The notes: generated by a model not told the origin, from the sequence alone. Numbered from the stretch's first letter, positions 8,185 to 15,305 are shown. The stretch is DNA of 39,329 nucleotides from Rhizobium sp. Q54 (GCA_943328505.2 CALQAH020000019.1:1-39329), one strand, 5' to 3'. Made by a program: numbers and translations.

Positions 8185-8622
8185 ATGAAAAATCAAATCA
8201 CAATTTCAAAATTAGTAGTCGCAATAACACTATTTTTTACCTTTTTCCCCAATAGCAATAAAACATTTGCGCAGCAACGTGGTAAAGAATATTTTTATGT
8301 ATATGTATCGGGAATTTTTTCCGAAAATCAAACTAGCTATATAAGTCAGCCTATTTATTTTAGTTCTCAGGAAAACTGTGGTGACATAGGGCTTTGGGAT
8401 TTTCGTACCAAAGCACAAGCAGCTTTCGGCATATATTTACAAACAAATTACCCAAATGCATTTCCATATAACGTTAAAAATGTTCTAGTTTTACCTAAGC
8501 AGGGTTATCAAATTTTTAGAAATATACAACAAGTCAATGATGCATTAAAAGATTGGAAATTTGACCAAAATTATGATAAGTATAAAACTGCAGAAACTAA
8601 TTTTACTTATAGTTGCCAATAA
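8185..8622 (+). CDS. Small secreted protein, unknown function
   Basis: 145 residues. A signal peptide ends at NKTFAQ, then QQRGKEYFYVYVSGIFSENQTSYISQPIYF. Two cysteines in the mature protein (NCGDIG and the C-terminal YSCQ) could form a disulfide in the periplasm or outside the cell. It lies 6 bp after the gene at 7795 and is followed by a strong terminator, so the pair forms a transcription unit. The general plan (aromatic beta strands, then a helix TKAQAAFGIYLQTNYP) echoes the preceding protein. No family recognised. Confidence 0.65.
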   Translation: MKNQITISKLVVAITLFFTFFPNSNKTFAQQRGKEYFYVYVSGIFSENQTSYISQPIYFSSQENCGDIGLWDFRTKAQAAFGIYLQTNYPNAFPYNVKNVLVLPKQGYQIFRNIQQVNDALKDWKFDQNYDKYKTAETNFTYSCQ

Positions 8623-8642
8623 TAAATTAATTCAAAATCAGG

Positions 8643-8679
8643 AAATCGGGAGCAATATAGCATTATTCCCGATTTTTTT
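8643..8679 (+). terminator. Rho-independent terminator
   Basis: A 9-bp stem, AAATCGGGA (8643-8651) with TCCCGATTT (8667-8675), has a 15-nt loop and ends in a T run. It follows the gene at 8185 and separates it from the gene at 8694. Confidence 0.85.
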
Positions 8680-8693
8680 AAACAACAATAATT

Positions 8694-9491
8694 ATGACAA
8701 AAAAAGCAATTTTACTCATACCACTGCTTCTCCTGTGCTTTAACATCTTTGCACAGGAAACAAAACCGTGGCTATTTATTGGATATTACGACACTGCAAA
8801 AGGAATTTGTGGCGATAGAATTTGTGTTCGTGAAGAAATTAAAGACCTAGCAGAATACAAAATACGTAGTCAGCAGTTTAAGGCAGAGCATATTGGCTTT
8901 AGTCCTAACTCTGAATATGTAACCGAAAAACAGTGTGTTATTATTTGCGAATTTACAACTAACCGTTCTGTATTCAAGTGTTTTCCAAAAGGGAACAAGG
9001 CCTTTAAATCCTATACAATTGAAGACTGCAGAAAATTGATGGAAGAAGACAGAATTTTATTTGAAAAGAATCGTTCCGTTCAACCTAAATCAATATATGA
9101 GCGACAAGCTATTGGTGGCAAACAAAAGCAAACCGTTACTGAAGATTTTGGAGGTGTTGCAGGCAAGTTTTATTTAGTTGGAGACTCAAAAGGTGTTGAC
9201 ATTGTGGTGGCTCAATTATCGAACAAAACATCTAATAAATTAGCGACTGTTTTACTGCAAACAGAAGATGGTAAAATGATGGTTGAATACATTAACCCTG
9301 GAGAGGTTTTAACGAAAAAGTATAACACAAAAAAACTGGAAATTCAAGTGCTTTATCAGGATAGCAATAAACCAAAACCCGAATCAACAACTATATATAA
9401 TTTTGTGAAGGATAAGTTAAAAAAAATAATTACTAATGAAAATGGAAAGGTAGAGTCTTCAAACATTTCAGTATGGGGCGTTAGAGGATAA
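8694..9491 (+). CDS. Secreted protein, unknown function
   Basis: 265 residues. The signal peptide MTKKAILLIPLLLLCFNIFAQ is followed by ETKPWLFIGYYDTAKGICGDRICVREEI. Several cysteines (CGDRIC, KQCVIIC, VFKCF, DCRKL) in the first half suggest disulfides in an exported domain. The second half (about 145-265) is strand-rich, with repeated hydrophobic stretches such as KFYLVGDSKGVDIVVAQL and KKLEIQVLYQD. The start of the mature part (WLFIGYYDT) has the same aromatic flavour as the two preceding proteins. No catalytic motif or family is recognised. It stands between two terminator-like spacers. Confidence 0.65.
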   Translation: MTKKAILLIPLLLLCFNIFAQETKPWLFIGYYDTAKGICGDRICVREEIKDLAEYKIRSQQFKAEHIGFSPNSEYVTEKQCVIICEFTTNRSVFKCFPKGNKAFKSYTIEDCRKLMEEDRILFEKNRSVQPKSIYERQAIGGKQKQTVTEDFGGVAGKFYLVGDSKGVDIVVAQLSNKTSNKLATVLLQTEDGKMMVEYINPGEVLTKKYNTKKLEIQVLYQDSNKPKPESTTIYNFVKDKLKKIITNENGKVESSNISVWGVRG

Positions 9492-9632
9492 TTAACAGCT
9501 GTTATTAGAACTCGTAGTATAAAAAACAGAAAATTAAAGTGCAGTTTAATTTAAAAACACACGTATTTTATTAACCCAAAAATCTAGTCCGATTACAAAA
9601 AAACATAAACCTTAATTTAAAAACAAAACACC

Positions 9633-10223
9633 ATGAAAAAACTAATCACAATTTGCTTGTTAATAGCAATAACATTTACGGTAAGCGCGCAAGCAAAATC
9701 AGCTTTGACAAAGAATGAGACAATTCAATATCTGAATAAAAAAGCCAATGAATGTGAAGGACACTTCAGAACCCCGGACGGCTCTGCCTTTGCCAATGGT
9801 GTGGCAAGAAAAATGTACTATAAAGAATTAAGCTTTGAACTTAGTGACGAAAAAGTTAGTATAAAAGTAATGAGCAGCAACAATAGTGAAAATGACTACT
9901 CTAAGAGTTATTTTGAAAGATATAATAAGCAAAGCTTTAATCCCAGTCAAATAATCTCTATAGCTAACGAAACGACGAACTTAAATGAACCATTAGGTTT
10001 AATACTAATAACATTAAAATCAAATTCATGTGTAAGTGAGCAATCTGTTAAATACCATAATGGTAATAGTTTTTCTTATCATGATCCAACTGCAATTTCT
10101 AGCAAATCTGAGGTCGGATTGGTTTTTTTAAATGCTGATCCCGAGAATTACAACAAAATTAAAAAAGCACTTGAATATCTCCGGGATTTATACAAAGCAG
10201 AGGACGACCCTTTTGGGGAATAA
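9633..10223 (+). CDS. Small secreted protein, unknown function
   Basis: 196 residues with signal peptide MKKLITICLLIAITFTVSAQ, whose first 12 codons are almost identical at DNA level to those of the gene at 7795. The mature protein starts AKSALTKNETIQYLNKKANECEG, matching the remnant at 7101 (TKEETIAWL). It has strand segments YYKELSFELSDEKVSIKV and LGLILITLKSNSC and a C-terminal helix YNKIKKALEYLRDLYKAE. Two cysteines may pair. The FGE-like gene begins 12 bp downstream, so the two are probably cotranscribed, and this protein could be a partner of the lectin-fold product. Function unknown. Confidence 0.65.
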   Translation: MKKLITICLLIAITFTVSAQAKSALTKNETIQYLNKKANECEGHFRTPDGSAFANGVARKMYYKELSFELSDEKVSIKVMSSNNSENDYSKSYFERYNKQSFNPSQIISIANETTNLNEPLGLILITLKSNSCVSEQSVKYHNGNSFSYHDPTAISSKSEVGLVFLNADPENYNKIKKALEYLRDLYKAEDDPFGE

Positions 10224-10235
10224 TTCAAAAACAAA

Positions 10236-11003
10236 ATGAAAAACTCAAATATCTTTTTCCTACTCTTACTTTTTACCTTTTCGGTAAAAGCACAAACCAG
10301 CATCACACTACCAGATAAACCCGAAATGATTACTGTTGAAGGCGGCACTTTTACTATGGGCGACACCGAAATGGAGGGAGAAAAAGACGAACAACCCACA
10401 CATCAAGTAACCTTAAAAACCTTTAAAATAGCCAAAACCGAAACTACGGTATTACAGTGGAGGGTTTATTGTGATGCAACTGGCACAAAAATGCCCCCAA
10501 GCCCAATTTACGGCTTGAAAGATAATAACCCTATAGTAAATGTAAACTATGAAGAGGTAATGGAATATTGTGGCTGGTTGAGCAAAAAAACCGGCAAATT
10601 ATATCGTTTGCCTACAGAAGCCGAGTGGGAATATGCTGCACGAGGTGGTAATAAAAGTAAAGGGTATAAATATAGTGGTGGGCAAAAACTCGATTTGGTA
10701 GCATGGTTTGGGGATAATTCTCGTGGTGAAGAAAATTTAGTTGGACTTAAAACACCTAATGAATTGGGTATTTACGATATGAGTGGTAATGTGATGGAAT
10801 GGTGCAATGATTGGTATAACGATTCGTATTATGCTACTAGTCCAGCCATAAATCCTCAAGGACCAAAATCAGGATCTAATCGTGTTTTGCGTGGCGGCAG
10901 CTGGTATCATTCGGCTTCGTTTTGTCGTGTTGCCTTCCGTAGTGGGAATCGCCCAAGCGACCGTTATGAAAGCCGCGGTTTTCGTGTGGTACTTTCTAAG
11001 TAG
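10236..11003 (+). CDS. Secreted FGE-sulfatase/C-type-lectin-fold protein, candidate DGR target
   Basis: 255 residues with signal peptide (...FSVKAQ) and a single SUMF1/FGE-sulfatase domain: MITVEGGTFTMGD, KTETTVLQW, NPIVNVNYEEVMEYCGWLS, YRLPTEAEWEYAARGG, NELGIYDMSGNVMEWCNDWY, RVLRGGSW and GFRVV. True formylglycine-generating enzymes carry two cysteines just after the GGSW motif. Here only one is present (SFCRVA), so sulfatase-activating activity is unlikely and a binding role is more plausible. From 10881 to 10988 (residues 216-251) the DNA changes character: about 56% GC and only 13 adenines in 108 bases. This is the position and base bias of a variable region in DGR target proteins, which use this fold. 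No reverse transcriptase or template repeat is in the window. It follows the secreted protein at 9633 by 12 bp. Confidence 0.85.
   Translation: MKNSNIFFLLLLFTFSVKAQTSITLPDKPEMITVEGGTFTMGDTEMEGEKDEQPTHQVTLKTFKIAKTETTVLQWRVYCDATGTKMPPSPIYGLKDNNPIVNVNYEEVMEYCGWLSKKTGKLYRLPTEAEWEYAARGGNKSKGYKYSGGQKLDLVAWFGDNSRGEENLVGLKTPNELGIYDMSGNVMEWCNDWYNDSYYATSPAINPQGPKSGSNRVLRGGSWYHSASFCRVAFRSGNRPSDRYESRGFRVVLSK
10881..10988 (+). other. Adenine-depleted, GC-rich C-terminal segment (candidate variable region)
   Basis: By hand count this segment has 13 A in 108 bases and about 60 G+C, inside a gene and neighbourhood that are roughly one third A. It encodes the ligand-facing part of the FGE/C-type-lectin fold, from RVLRGGSW through CRVAFRSGNRPSDRYESRGF. 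Serine, tyrosine, phenylalanine and histidine occupy the positions that are asparagine-rich in known DGR templates. That adenine mutagenesis produced this is inference. Confidence 0.5.
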
Positions 11004-11035
11004 ACTGAATTTAGCAAATCAAAATGAAAAAAGAA

Positions 11036-11055
11036 ACACCTACAATCATAGGTGT
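11036..11055 (+). repeat. Small hairpin downstream of the FGE-like gene
   Basis: ACACCTA (11036-11042) pairs with TAGGTGT (11049-11055) around a 6-nt loop, 33 bp after the stop codon. No T run follows. It could be a weak terminator or a DGR-type cruciform next to the variable region; either reading is tentative. Confidence 0.45.
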
Positions 11056-11117
11056 ACGAAGCTAACAAATTAGAATTTTAAAATTAAAAATAAATAAAAA
11101 CCCTTAAATTAATAAAA

Positions 11118-11588
11118 ATGAAAAAACGAATCACATTAATTGCATTAATTGGAATTTCTTTTGCTACAATAAGTTTTATAAACTATGGCAAACAAACTGA
11201 TAAATTTCCTCAAATTCAAAAATATTTAGAGAGTGTAAAAAAAATAAATATGGATGGGGAAATTATGCAAATATCACAAAAATTGAAAGGAAAAACATTT
11301 ACTTGCAATACAATATGGGATATTGGAGATAAAAAGAATTTTTATTACGAAAATACGAATTGGGAGTCATTTAGTAGTTTAGAATTTAAAGAGTTAAAAG
11401 AAAATAATAAATATACAATATGTGTTTTCTATTTTGGAGATAAGATGAAATTAACAACTACTCATTCATTTAAATCAACACCCACTAATTCAACAGAGAA
11501 TATTAATTATTTCATCTGTTACATTTTTACAAAAGATAAAAAAGAAGTAGAAAAAATTATGGAAGAATTTGAAAAAAATATTGAATAA
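11118..11588 (+). CDS. Small exported protein, unknown function
   Basis: 156 residues with an N-terminal hydrophobic segment (MKKRITLIALIGISFATISFI), a signal peptide or a membrane anchor without a clear cleavage site. The remainder is Lys/Glu-rich, with strands TFTCNTIWDIGDKKNFYYE and YTICVFYFGDKMKLTTTH and a C-terminal charged helix (KKEVEKIMEEFEKNIE). Three cysteines are present. The gene is followed by about 200 bp of very AT-rich sequence with no gene. No family is recognised. Confidence 0.6.
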   Translation: MKKRITLIALIGISFATISFINYGKQTDKFPQIQKYLESVKKINMDGEIMQISQKLKGKTFTCNTIWDIGDKKNFYYENTNWESFSSLEFKELKENNKYTICVFYFGDKMKLTTTHSFKSTPTNSTENINYFICYIFTKDKKEVEKIMEEFEKNIE

Positions 11589-11798
11589 CATTTCATTGAA
11601 AAAACAATTTATTATTTTTTATAACAACTTTTTCTACAATCAAAAATAAAATTACAAAGCTAATAACTATCAATTTATATAAGAATTCCAAGTAAATTGG
11701 GCTCCTTTTGAAACTTAAAAATAAAGAACAATACAAAATAATGTAGAAAAAACTAAAGGAACTATCGAGATATTGTAAATTAGAAAAAAAATAATGAA

Positions 11799-12116
11799 AT
11801 GAAAAAACACATCAATTGCTTATTCCTACTTGCCCTATTTTCTGGTTGCGCACCAAAAGAAGATGTTGTAAAATATGGACAACATTATAAAAAGCACCAA
11901 GATTTTAAGAGTCTTGTCAAAGCGGTCGAGTTGATGCCCACAGCTATTACTACGTCGCAAGTAAAAAAAATATTGGGCGAACCCATTGACAATGGTTTTG
12001 ATTACCGTTATTTAACCGATTCTATTAGTCCGAACAAATGTCCCGTTGGTGCCGTTTTCAATATTGACTTACAAGGAAAAATAATCCATCGTTGGGTGGA
12101 TGAAATTTGTGAATAA
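11799..12116 (+). CDS. Small lipoprotein with BamE/SmpA-like fold
   Basis: 105 residues. The lipobox LFSGC at residues 13-17 predicts acylation at C17 and membrane anchoring. The mature part contains TTSQVKKILGEPIDNGFDYRY, then VFNIDLQGKIIHRW. A short helix followed by 'LGEP', a tyrosine strand and a 'hydrophobic-D-x-x-G-K-I' strand is typical of the SmpA/OmlA (BamE-like) superfamily. It is not the core BamE of an assembly complex by context; it stands among accessory exported proteins. Membership is inferred from motif order only. Confidence 0.6.
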   Translation: MKKHINCLFLLALFSGCAPKEDVVKYGQHYKKHQDFKSLVKAVELMPTAITTSQVKKILGEPIDNGFDYRYLTDSISPNKCPVGAVFNIDLQGKIIHRWVDEICE

Positions 12117-12193
12117 ATAAAGTACATTTCTATATCAAAATAATTTAAAAAAAAAGAAGCCATAATTACACCAAAATAAGTACATTAATAACT

Positions 12194-12265
12194 ATGGAAA
12201 AACTAATTCTTATTTCGCTTTTACTTATAACGTGCAAAATCCAAAATATAAACATGATTAATTAA
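12194..12265 (+). pseudogene. Lipoprotein signal-peptide remnant
   Basis: A 23-codon frame, MEKLILISLLLITCKIQNINMIN, is a complete lipoprotein signal with a lipobox-like LLITC and almost nothing after it. It has the look of a lipoprotein gene cut just past the acylated cysteine. It could instead be a tiny lysis- or entericidin-like lipopeptide. Either way it adds to the pattern of decay in this block. Confidence 0.4.
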
Positions 12266-12278
12266 TTTTGAAATATAA

Positions 12279-12716
12279 ATGACCAACCAAAATCGCTTTC
12301 AAGACGAAAATTTAATCTTATCCAACTTCTACCAAGAAGTGTTGGTTGTTTGTCCATCTTGTGCTAAAAAAGCAATCGCCAAAGTCAATTTTGAAACTAA
12401 AACCGCTCGTTTGTTTTGCACCAGTTGCGGTTACAACAAAGAAACGACAACAGCCATTTCTAATGGAACAATAAATACTGCGGCAAACCACTATTTCCAA
12501 GCGGAACTTTGGTTACAAACGCCTTTCAAGAATGAAATTTTCTGGGCGTACAACGACAAGCACTTGGAATATTTGGAATGTTATATTTCGGCAACGATAC
12601 GCGAACATAAAGACCGAACCGGATTTACTTTATTAGAAAAACTACCCAAATTTTACCACGAAGCCAAAAACAGGGAAGGATTATTGAAAATCATTGCAAA
12701 ATTGAAAAATAAATAA
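12279..12716 (+). CDS. Zinc-ribbon protein of unknown function
   Basis: 145 residues with no signal peptide, unlike its neighbours, so it is cytoplasmic. Residues about 25-52 form a zinc ribbon with CPSC, then CTSC 23 residues later, the spacing of TFIIB-type ribbons. The C-terminal part holds an aromatic region (NHYFQAELWLQTPFKNEIFWAYN) and a basic helical end (KNREGLLKIIAKLKNK) and has no recognised fold. It is the last gene of the repeat-bounded block. Its stop is followed by DR-B, which supplies its terminator. Proteins of this type are annotated in many Flavobacteriaceae without known function. Confidence 0.7.
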   Translation: MTNQNRFQDENLILSNFYQEVLVVCPSCAKKAIAKVNFETKTARLFCTSCGYNKETTTAISNGTINTAANHYFQAELWLQTPFKNEIFWAYNDKHLEYLECYISATIREHKDRTGFTLLEKLPKFYHEAKNREGLLKIIAKLKNK

Positions 12717-12729
12717 TTTAACAAATAAC

Positions 12730-12822
12730 TTACAAATCAAACCTTAAAAACTCTTCAAGAAATTGAAGAGTTTTTTTATAGCTTTACACTTCAAATTATA
12801 AAAAATAGAGTTTCTTAAAAAA
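12730..12822. repeat. Direct repeat, right copy (DR-B)
   Basis: About 93 bp nearly identical to 2751-2841: one extra A before tcaaacc, one extra A before ctcttc and one A/T change in caaattata. Same orientation. It closes the accessory block and is followed immediately by the promoter of the DUF493-DUF4290-murA operon. Confidence 0.9.
12747..12777 (+). terminator. Rho-independent terminator within DR-B
   Basis: The 12-bp stem 12747-12758 with 12763-12774, GAAA loop and T run are the same as in the adhesin terminator. It insulates the murA operon from the accessory block. Confidence 0.9.
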
Positions 12823-12879
12823 ATTATTAAAAAAGAACGATCTTCAATTTCTATTTATAATTTCCTAAATCTAAAACTG

Positions 12880-12887
12880 TATATTTG
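12880..12887 (+). promoter_or_regulatory. Bacteroidota -7 box for the DUF493/DUF4290/murA operon
   Basis: TATATTTG fits the TAnnTTTG consensus exactly and ends 19 bp before the ATG at 12907. No good -33 TTTG is seen at the expected distance. Confidence 0.6.
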
Positions 12888-12906
12888 CCTTTATTTTAAA
12901 TTACGC

Positions 12907-13191
12907 ATGAACAAGAAAACAGAAGAATTTTATGGAAGGTTGAAAGAAGAATTGCATAATACTTCTGAATGGCCTGGGGAATATTTATATAAATTTATTG
13001 TTCCAACTGATCCAAAAAAAATTGAAGCTTTAGAAAATGCATTTGACAATATGGGCGCTGTTATAAAAACCAAAAAATCAAAAAACGCTAAATACACAGC
13101 AATTTCTATTAATGTAACTATGGAAAATCCAGAAACTGTAATAGAAAAATATATAGACGTTTCAACTATAGAAGGTATAATCTCATTATAA
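12907..13191 (+). CDS. DUF493 family protein (YbeD-like)
   Basis: 94 residues, the normal size of DUF493/YbeD ferredoxin-like-fold proteins. Recognisable parts are EWPGEYLYKFIVP (strand 1), KKIEALENAF (helix), TKKSKNAKYTAISINVTM (strands) and ETVIEKYIDVSTIEGIISL. The molecular role is not established; regulatory ligand binding has been proposed for the fold. Its stop overlaps the next start (TAATG), so it is translationally coupled to DUF4290 and belongs to the murA operon. Confidence 0.85.
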   Translation: MNKKTEEFYGRLKEELHNTSEWPGEYLYKFIVPTDPKKIEALENAFDNMGAVIKTKKSKNAKYTAISINVTMENPETVIEKYIDVSTIEGIISL

Positions 13192-13904
13192 TGACTGAAA
13201 AATATATAAAAGAAAATGCCAATGATACCGTACATCATTTGGAGTATAATGCAGAAAGATCTCATTTAATTATTCCCGAATATGGTCGTCATTTGCAAAA
13301 ATTGATTGACCAAGCAACTGCAATTGTTGATAAAGAAGAGCGTAACAAAGCCGCTCGATACATCATTCAAGTGATGGGTTCCTTAAATCCTCATTTGAGA
13401 GATGTTCCTGATTTTCAACATAAATTGTGGGATCAAATTTTTATCATGTCCGATTTTAGATTGGATGTCGATTCGCCTTATCCAGTTCCAACGCGTGAAG
13501 TGGTTAACTTAAAACCCGAACAATTACCGTATCCTCAAAAAAACCCAAAATACCGTTACTACGGTAACAATATCAAGTACATGATTGATGTTGCTGATGG
13601 TTGGGAAGAAGGAGAAATGAAAAGTGCTTTGGTAAAAGTCATTGCCAATCACATGAAAAAATCATATTTGAGTTGGAATAAAGACACTGTTAAAGATGAT
13701 GTGATTTTCGAACATTTATTGGAACTTTCAGAAGGGAAATTCAATTTAACAAAAAGTAGTGAGGAATTATTAAACTCAACCGAATTACTTCGAACCAACA
13801 AAAAAATGTCCAATAAAAACATGCCGATTGGCGGAAAGCCAAAAATTGTTAAAATTGGAAAACCAAAGCCGTATCAAAAAAATAATAATAACAATAATAA
13901 ATAG
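13191..13904 (+). CDS. DUF4290 domain-containing protein
   Basis: 237 residues. The DUF4290 domain covers most of the length (YNAERSHLIIPEYGRHLQKL, RNKAARYIIQVMGSLNPHLR, DFQHKLWDQIFIMSDF, YPVPTREV). The C-terminus is basic and low in complexity, ending in an Asn run, and may bind nucleic acid or be disordered. The family is confined largely to Bacteroidota, has no known function and is usually next to murA, as here. Its ATG lies within the stop of the DUF493 gene. Confidence 0.85.
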   Translation: MTEKYIKENANDTVHHLEYNAERSHLIIPEYGRHLQKLIDQATAIVDKEERNKAARYIIQVMGSLNPHLRDVPDFQHKLWDQIFIMSDFRLDVDSPYPVPTREVVNLKPEQLPYPQKNPKYRYYGNNIKYMIDVADGWEEGEMKSALVKVIANHMKKSYLSWNKDTVKDDVIFEHLLELSEGKFNLTKSSEELLNSTELLRTNKKMSNKNMPIGGKPKIVKIGKPKPYQKNNNNNNK

Positions 13905-13910
13905 TTGCTT

Positions 13911-13967
13911 GTTATCCGTTGTCTGTTCTATTAATTGACCGACAACCGACAACTGACAACCGATAAC
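13911..13967 (+). repeat. Inverted repeat in the leader of murA
   Basis: GTTATCCGTTGTC (13911-13923) and GACAACCGATAAC (13955-13967) form a 13-bp stem with one mismatch, ending 7 bp before the murA start. The right arm contains a short tandem of gacaac.ga units. The hairpin would place the murA start next to a stable stem and may modulate translation or stabilise the transcript. Confidence 0.6.
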
Positions 13968-13974
13968 TAAAAAT

Positions 13975-15285
13975 ATGGGAACATTTAAAATTGAAGGAGG
14001 AATCCAACTTAAAGGAGAGGTACAGCCGCAAGGTGCAAAAAATGAGGCTTTACAAGTTTTATGTCCTGCGTTATTAACTTCAGAAAAAGTTAGGATTACC
14101 AATATTCCAGATATTATAGACGTTAATAAACTAATAGTTTTACTTGGAAATTTAGGCGTTAAAATTCAAAAAAATGGAGTTGGAGATTACACTTTCCAAG
14201 CCGATGATGTGAACATTAATTATTTAAAAACCGAAGCTTTTAAAAAGGAAGGCGGAAGTTTGAGAGGCTCAATTATGATTGTTGGACCGCTTTTAGCCCG
14301 ATTTGGTTGTGGATATATCCCAAAACCAGGCGGTGATAAAATTGGAAGACGCCGTTTAGATACCCATTTTGAAGGGTTTATCAATTTAGGGGCAAAATTC
14401 CGTTACGAAAGAGAAGACCATTTTTATGGTGTAGAAATGAAAGGAAGATTGAAAGGTGCCCACATGTTATTGGACGAAGCTTCCGTAACTGGAACCGCCA
14501 ATATTGTTATGGCTGCCGTTTTAGCCGAAGGAATTACCACTATTTACAACGCTGCCTGCGAACCTTATTTGCAACAATTATGTAAAATGTTGAATTCCAT
14601 GGGTGCTAAAATCACTGGAGTAGGATCTAACTTATTGACCATTGAAGGTGTTGAAAAATTAGGAGGTTGCGAACATAGAATTCTACCCGATATGATTGAA
14701 ATTGGTTCCTGGATTGGACTTGCCGCCATGACCAAAAGTGAAATCACCATTAAAAACGTAAGCTGGGAAAACTTAGGTGTTATTCCAAATGTTTTTAGAA
14801 AACTGGGAATTACACTAGAGAAAAAAGGAGACGATATTTATATTCCTGCCCATACCAAAGGATACACCGTAAAAACCGATATTGACGGTTCTATCTTAAC
14901 CATAGCCGATGCGCCGTGGCCAGGATTCACCCCCGATTTATTGAGTATCGTTTTGGTAGTTGCCACCCAAGCCAATGGCGATGTGTTAATTCACCAAAAA
15001 ATGTTTGAAAGCCGTTTGTTCTTCGTAGATAAACTGATCGATATGGGCGCCAAAATTATGCTGTGTGATCCGCATCGAGCAGTAGTTATGGGACATAATT
15101 TCCAATCGCAATTGAAAGCAACCATCATGAGTTCGCCAGATATTAGAGCCGGAATCTCGTTATTAATTGCAGCACTTTCCGCCAAAGGAACATCCACTAT
15201 TCAAAATATTGAACAAATCGACAGAGGTTACGAACGTATTGATGAAAGACTTCGTGCTTTGGGTGCTAATATCGTAAGAGTATAA
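13975..15285 (+). CDS. murA: UDP-N-acetylglucosamine 1-carboxyvinyltransferase
   Basis: MurA makes the first committed step of peptidoglycan synthesis in the cytoplasm, transferring enolpyruvate from PEP to UDP-GlcNAc. The 436-residue length and two-lobed EPSP-synthase-like fold are normal. K22 (QGAKNEAL), the PGGDKIGRRRLDTHFEG loop and GFTPDLLSI are the expected active-site elements. The loop cysteine that fosfomycin alkylates in E. coli (C115) is Asp here (D121 in PGGDKIG), a change known from other bacteria to leave the enzyme active but fosfomycin-insensitive. It is the last gene of the operon and is followed by a strong terminator. Confidence 0.95.
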   Translation: MGTFKIEGGIQLKGEVQPQGAKNEALQVLCPALLTSEKVRITNIPDIIDVNKLIVLLGNLGVKIQKNGVGDYTFQADDVNINYLKTEAFKKEGGSLRGSIMIVGPLLARFGCGYIPKPGGDKIGRRRLDTHFEGFINLGAKFRYEREDHFYGVEMKGRLKGAHMLLDEASVTGTANIVMAAVLAEGITTIYNAACEPYLQQLCKMLNSMGAKITGVGSNLLTIEGVEKLGGCEHRILPDMIEIGSWIGLAAMTKSEITIKNVSWENLGVIPNVFRKLGITLEKKGDDIYIPAHTKGYTVKTDIDGSILTIADAPWPGFTPDLLSIVLVVATQANGDVLIHQKMFESRLFFVDKLIDMGAKIMLCDPHRAVVMGHNFQSQLKATIMSSPDIRAGISLLIAALSAKGTSTIQNIEQIDRGYERIDERLRALGANIVRV

Positions 15286-15305
15286 AGCAATTTTATTTAA
15301 TTGTT

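Noticed and set aside
9493..9504. 12-bp palindrome TAACAGCTGTTA
   Set aside because: It is short and isolated just after a stop codon; no promoter or partner site supports a regulatory role.
10236..11003. Active formylglycine-generating enzyme for sulfatases
   Set aside because: Only one of the two catalytic cysteines is present after GGSW, and no sulfatase gene is in the window.
10882..11073. Overlapping frame over the end of the FGE-like gene
   Set aside because: It lies in another frame over a conserved domain end and has no features of its own; its openness results from the GC-rich, A-poor segment.
11589..11798. Possible gene remnant with in-frame stops between 11640 and 11795
   Set aside because: A frame reading KITKLITINLYKNSK-stop-IGLLLKLKN can be traced, but composition is so AT-rich that chance is as likely; no homologue is visible in the window.
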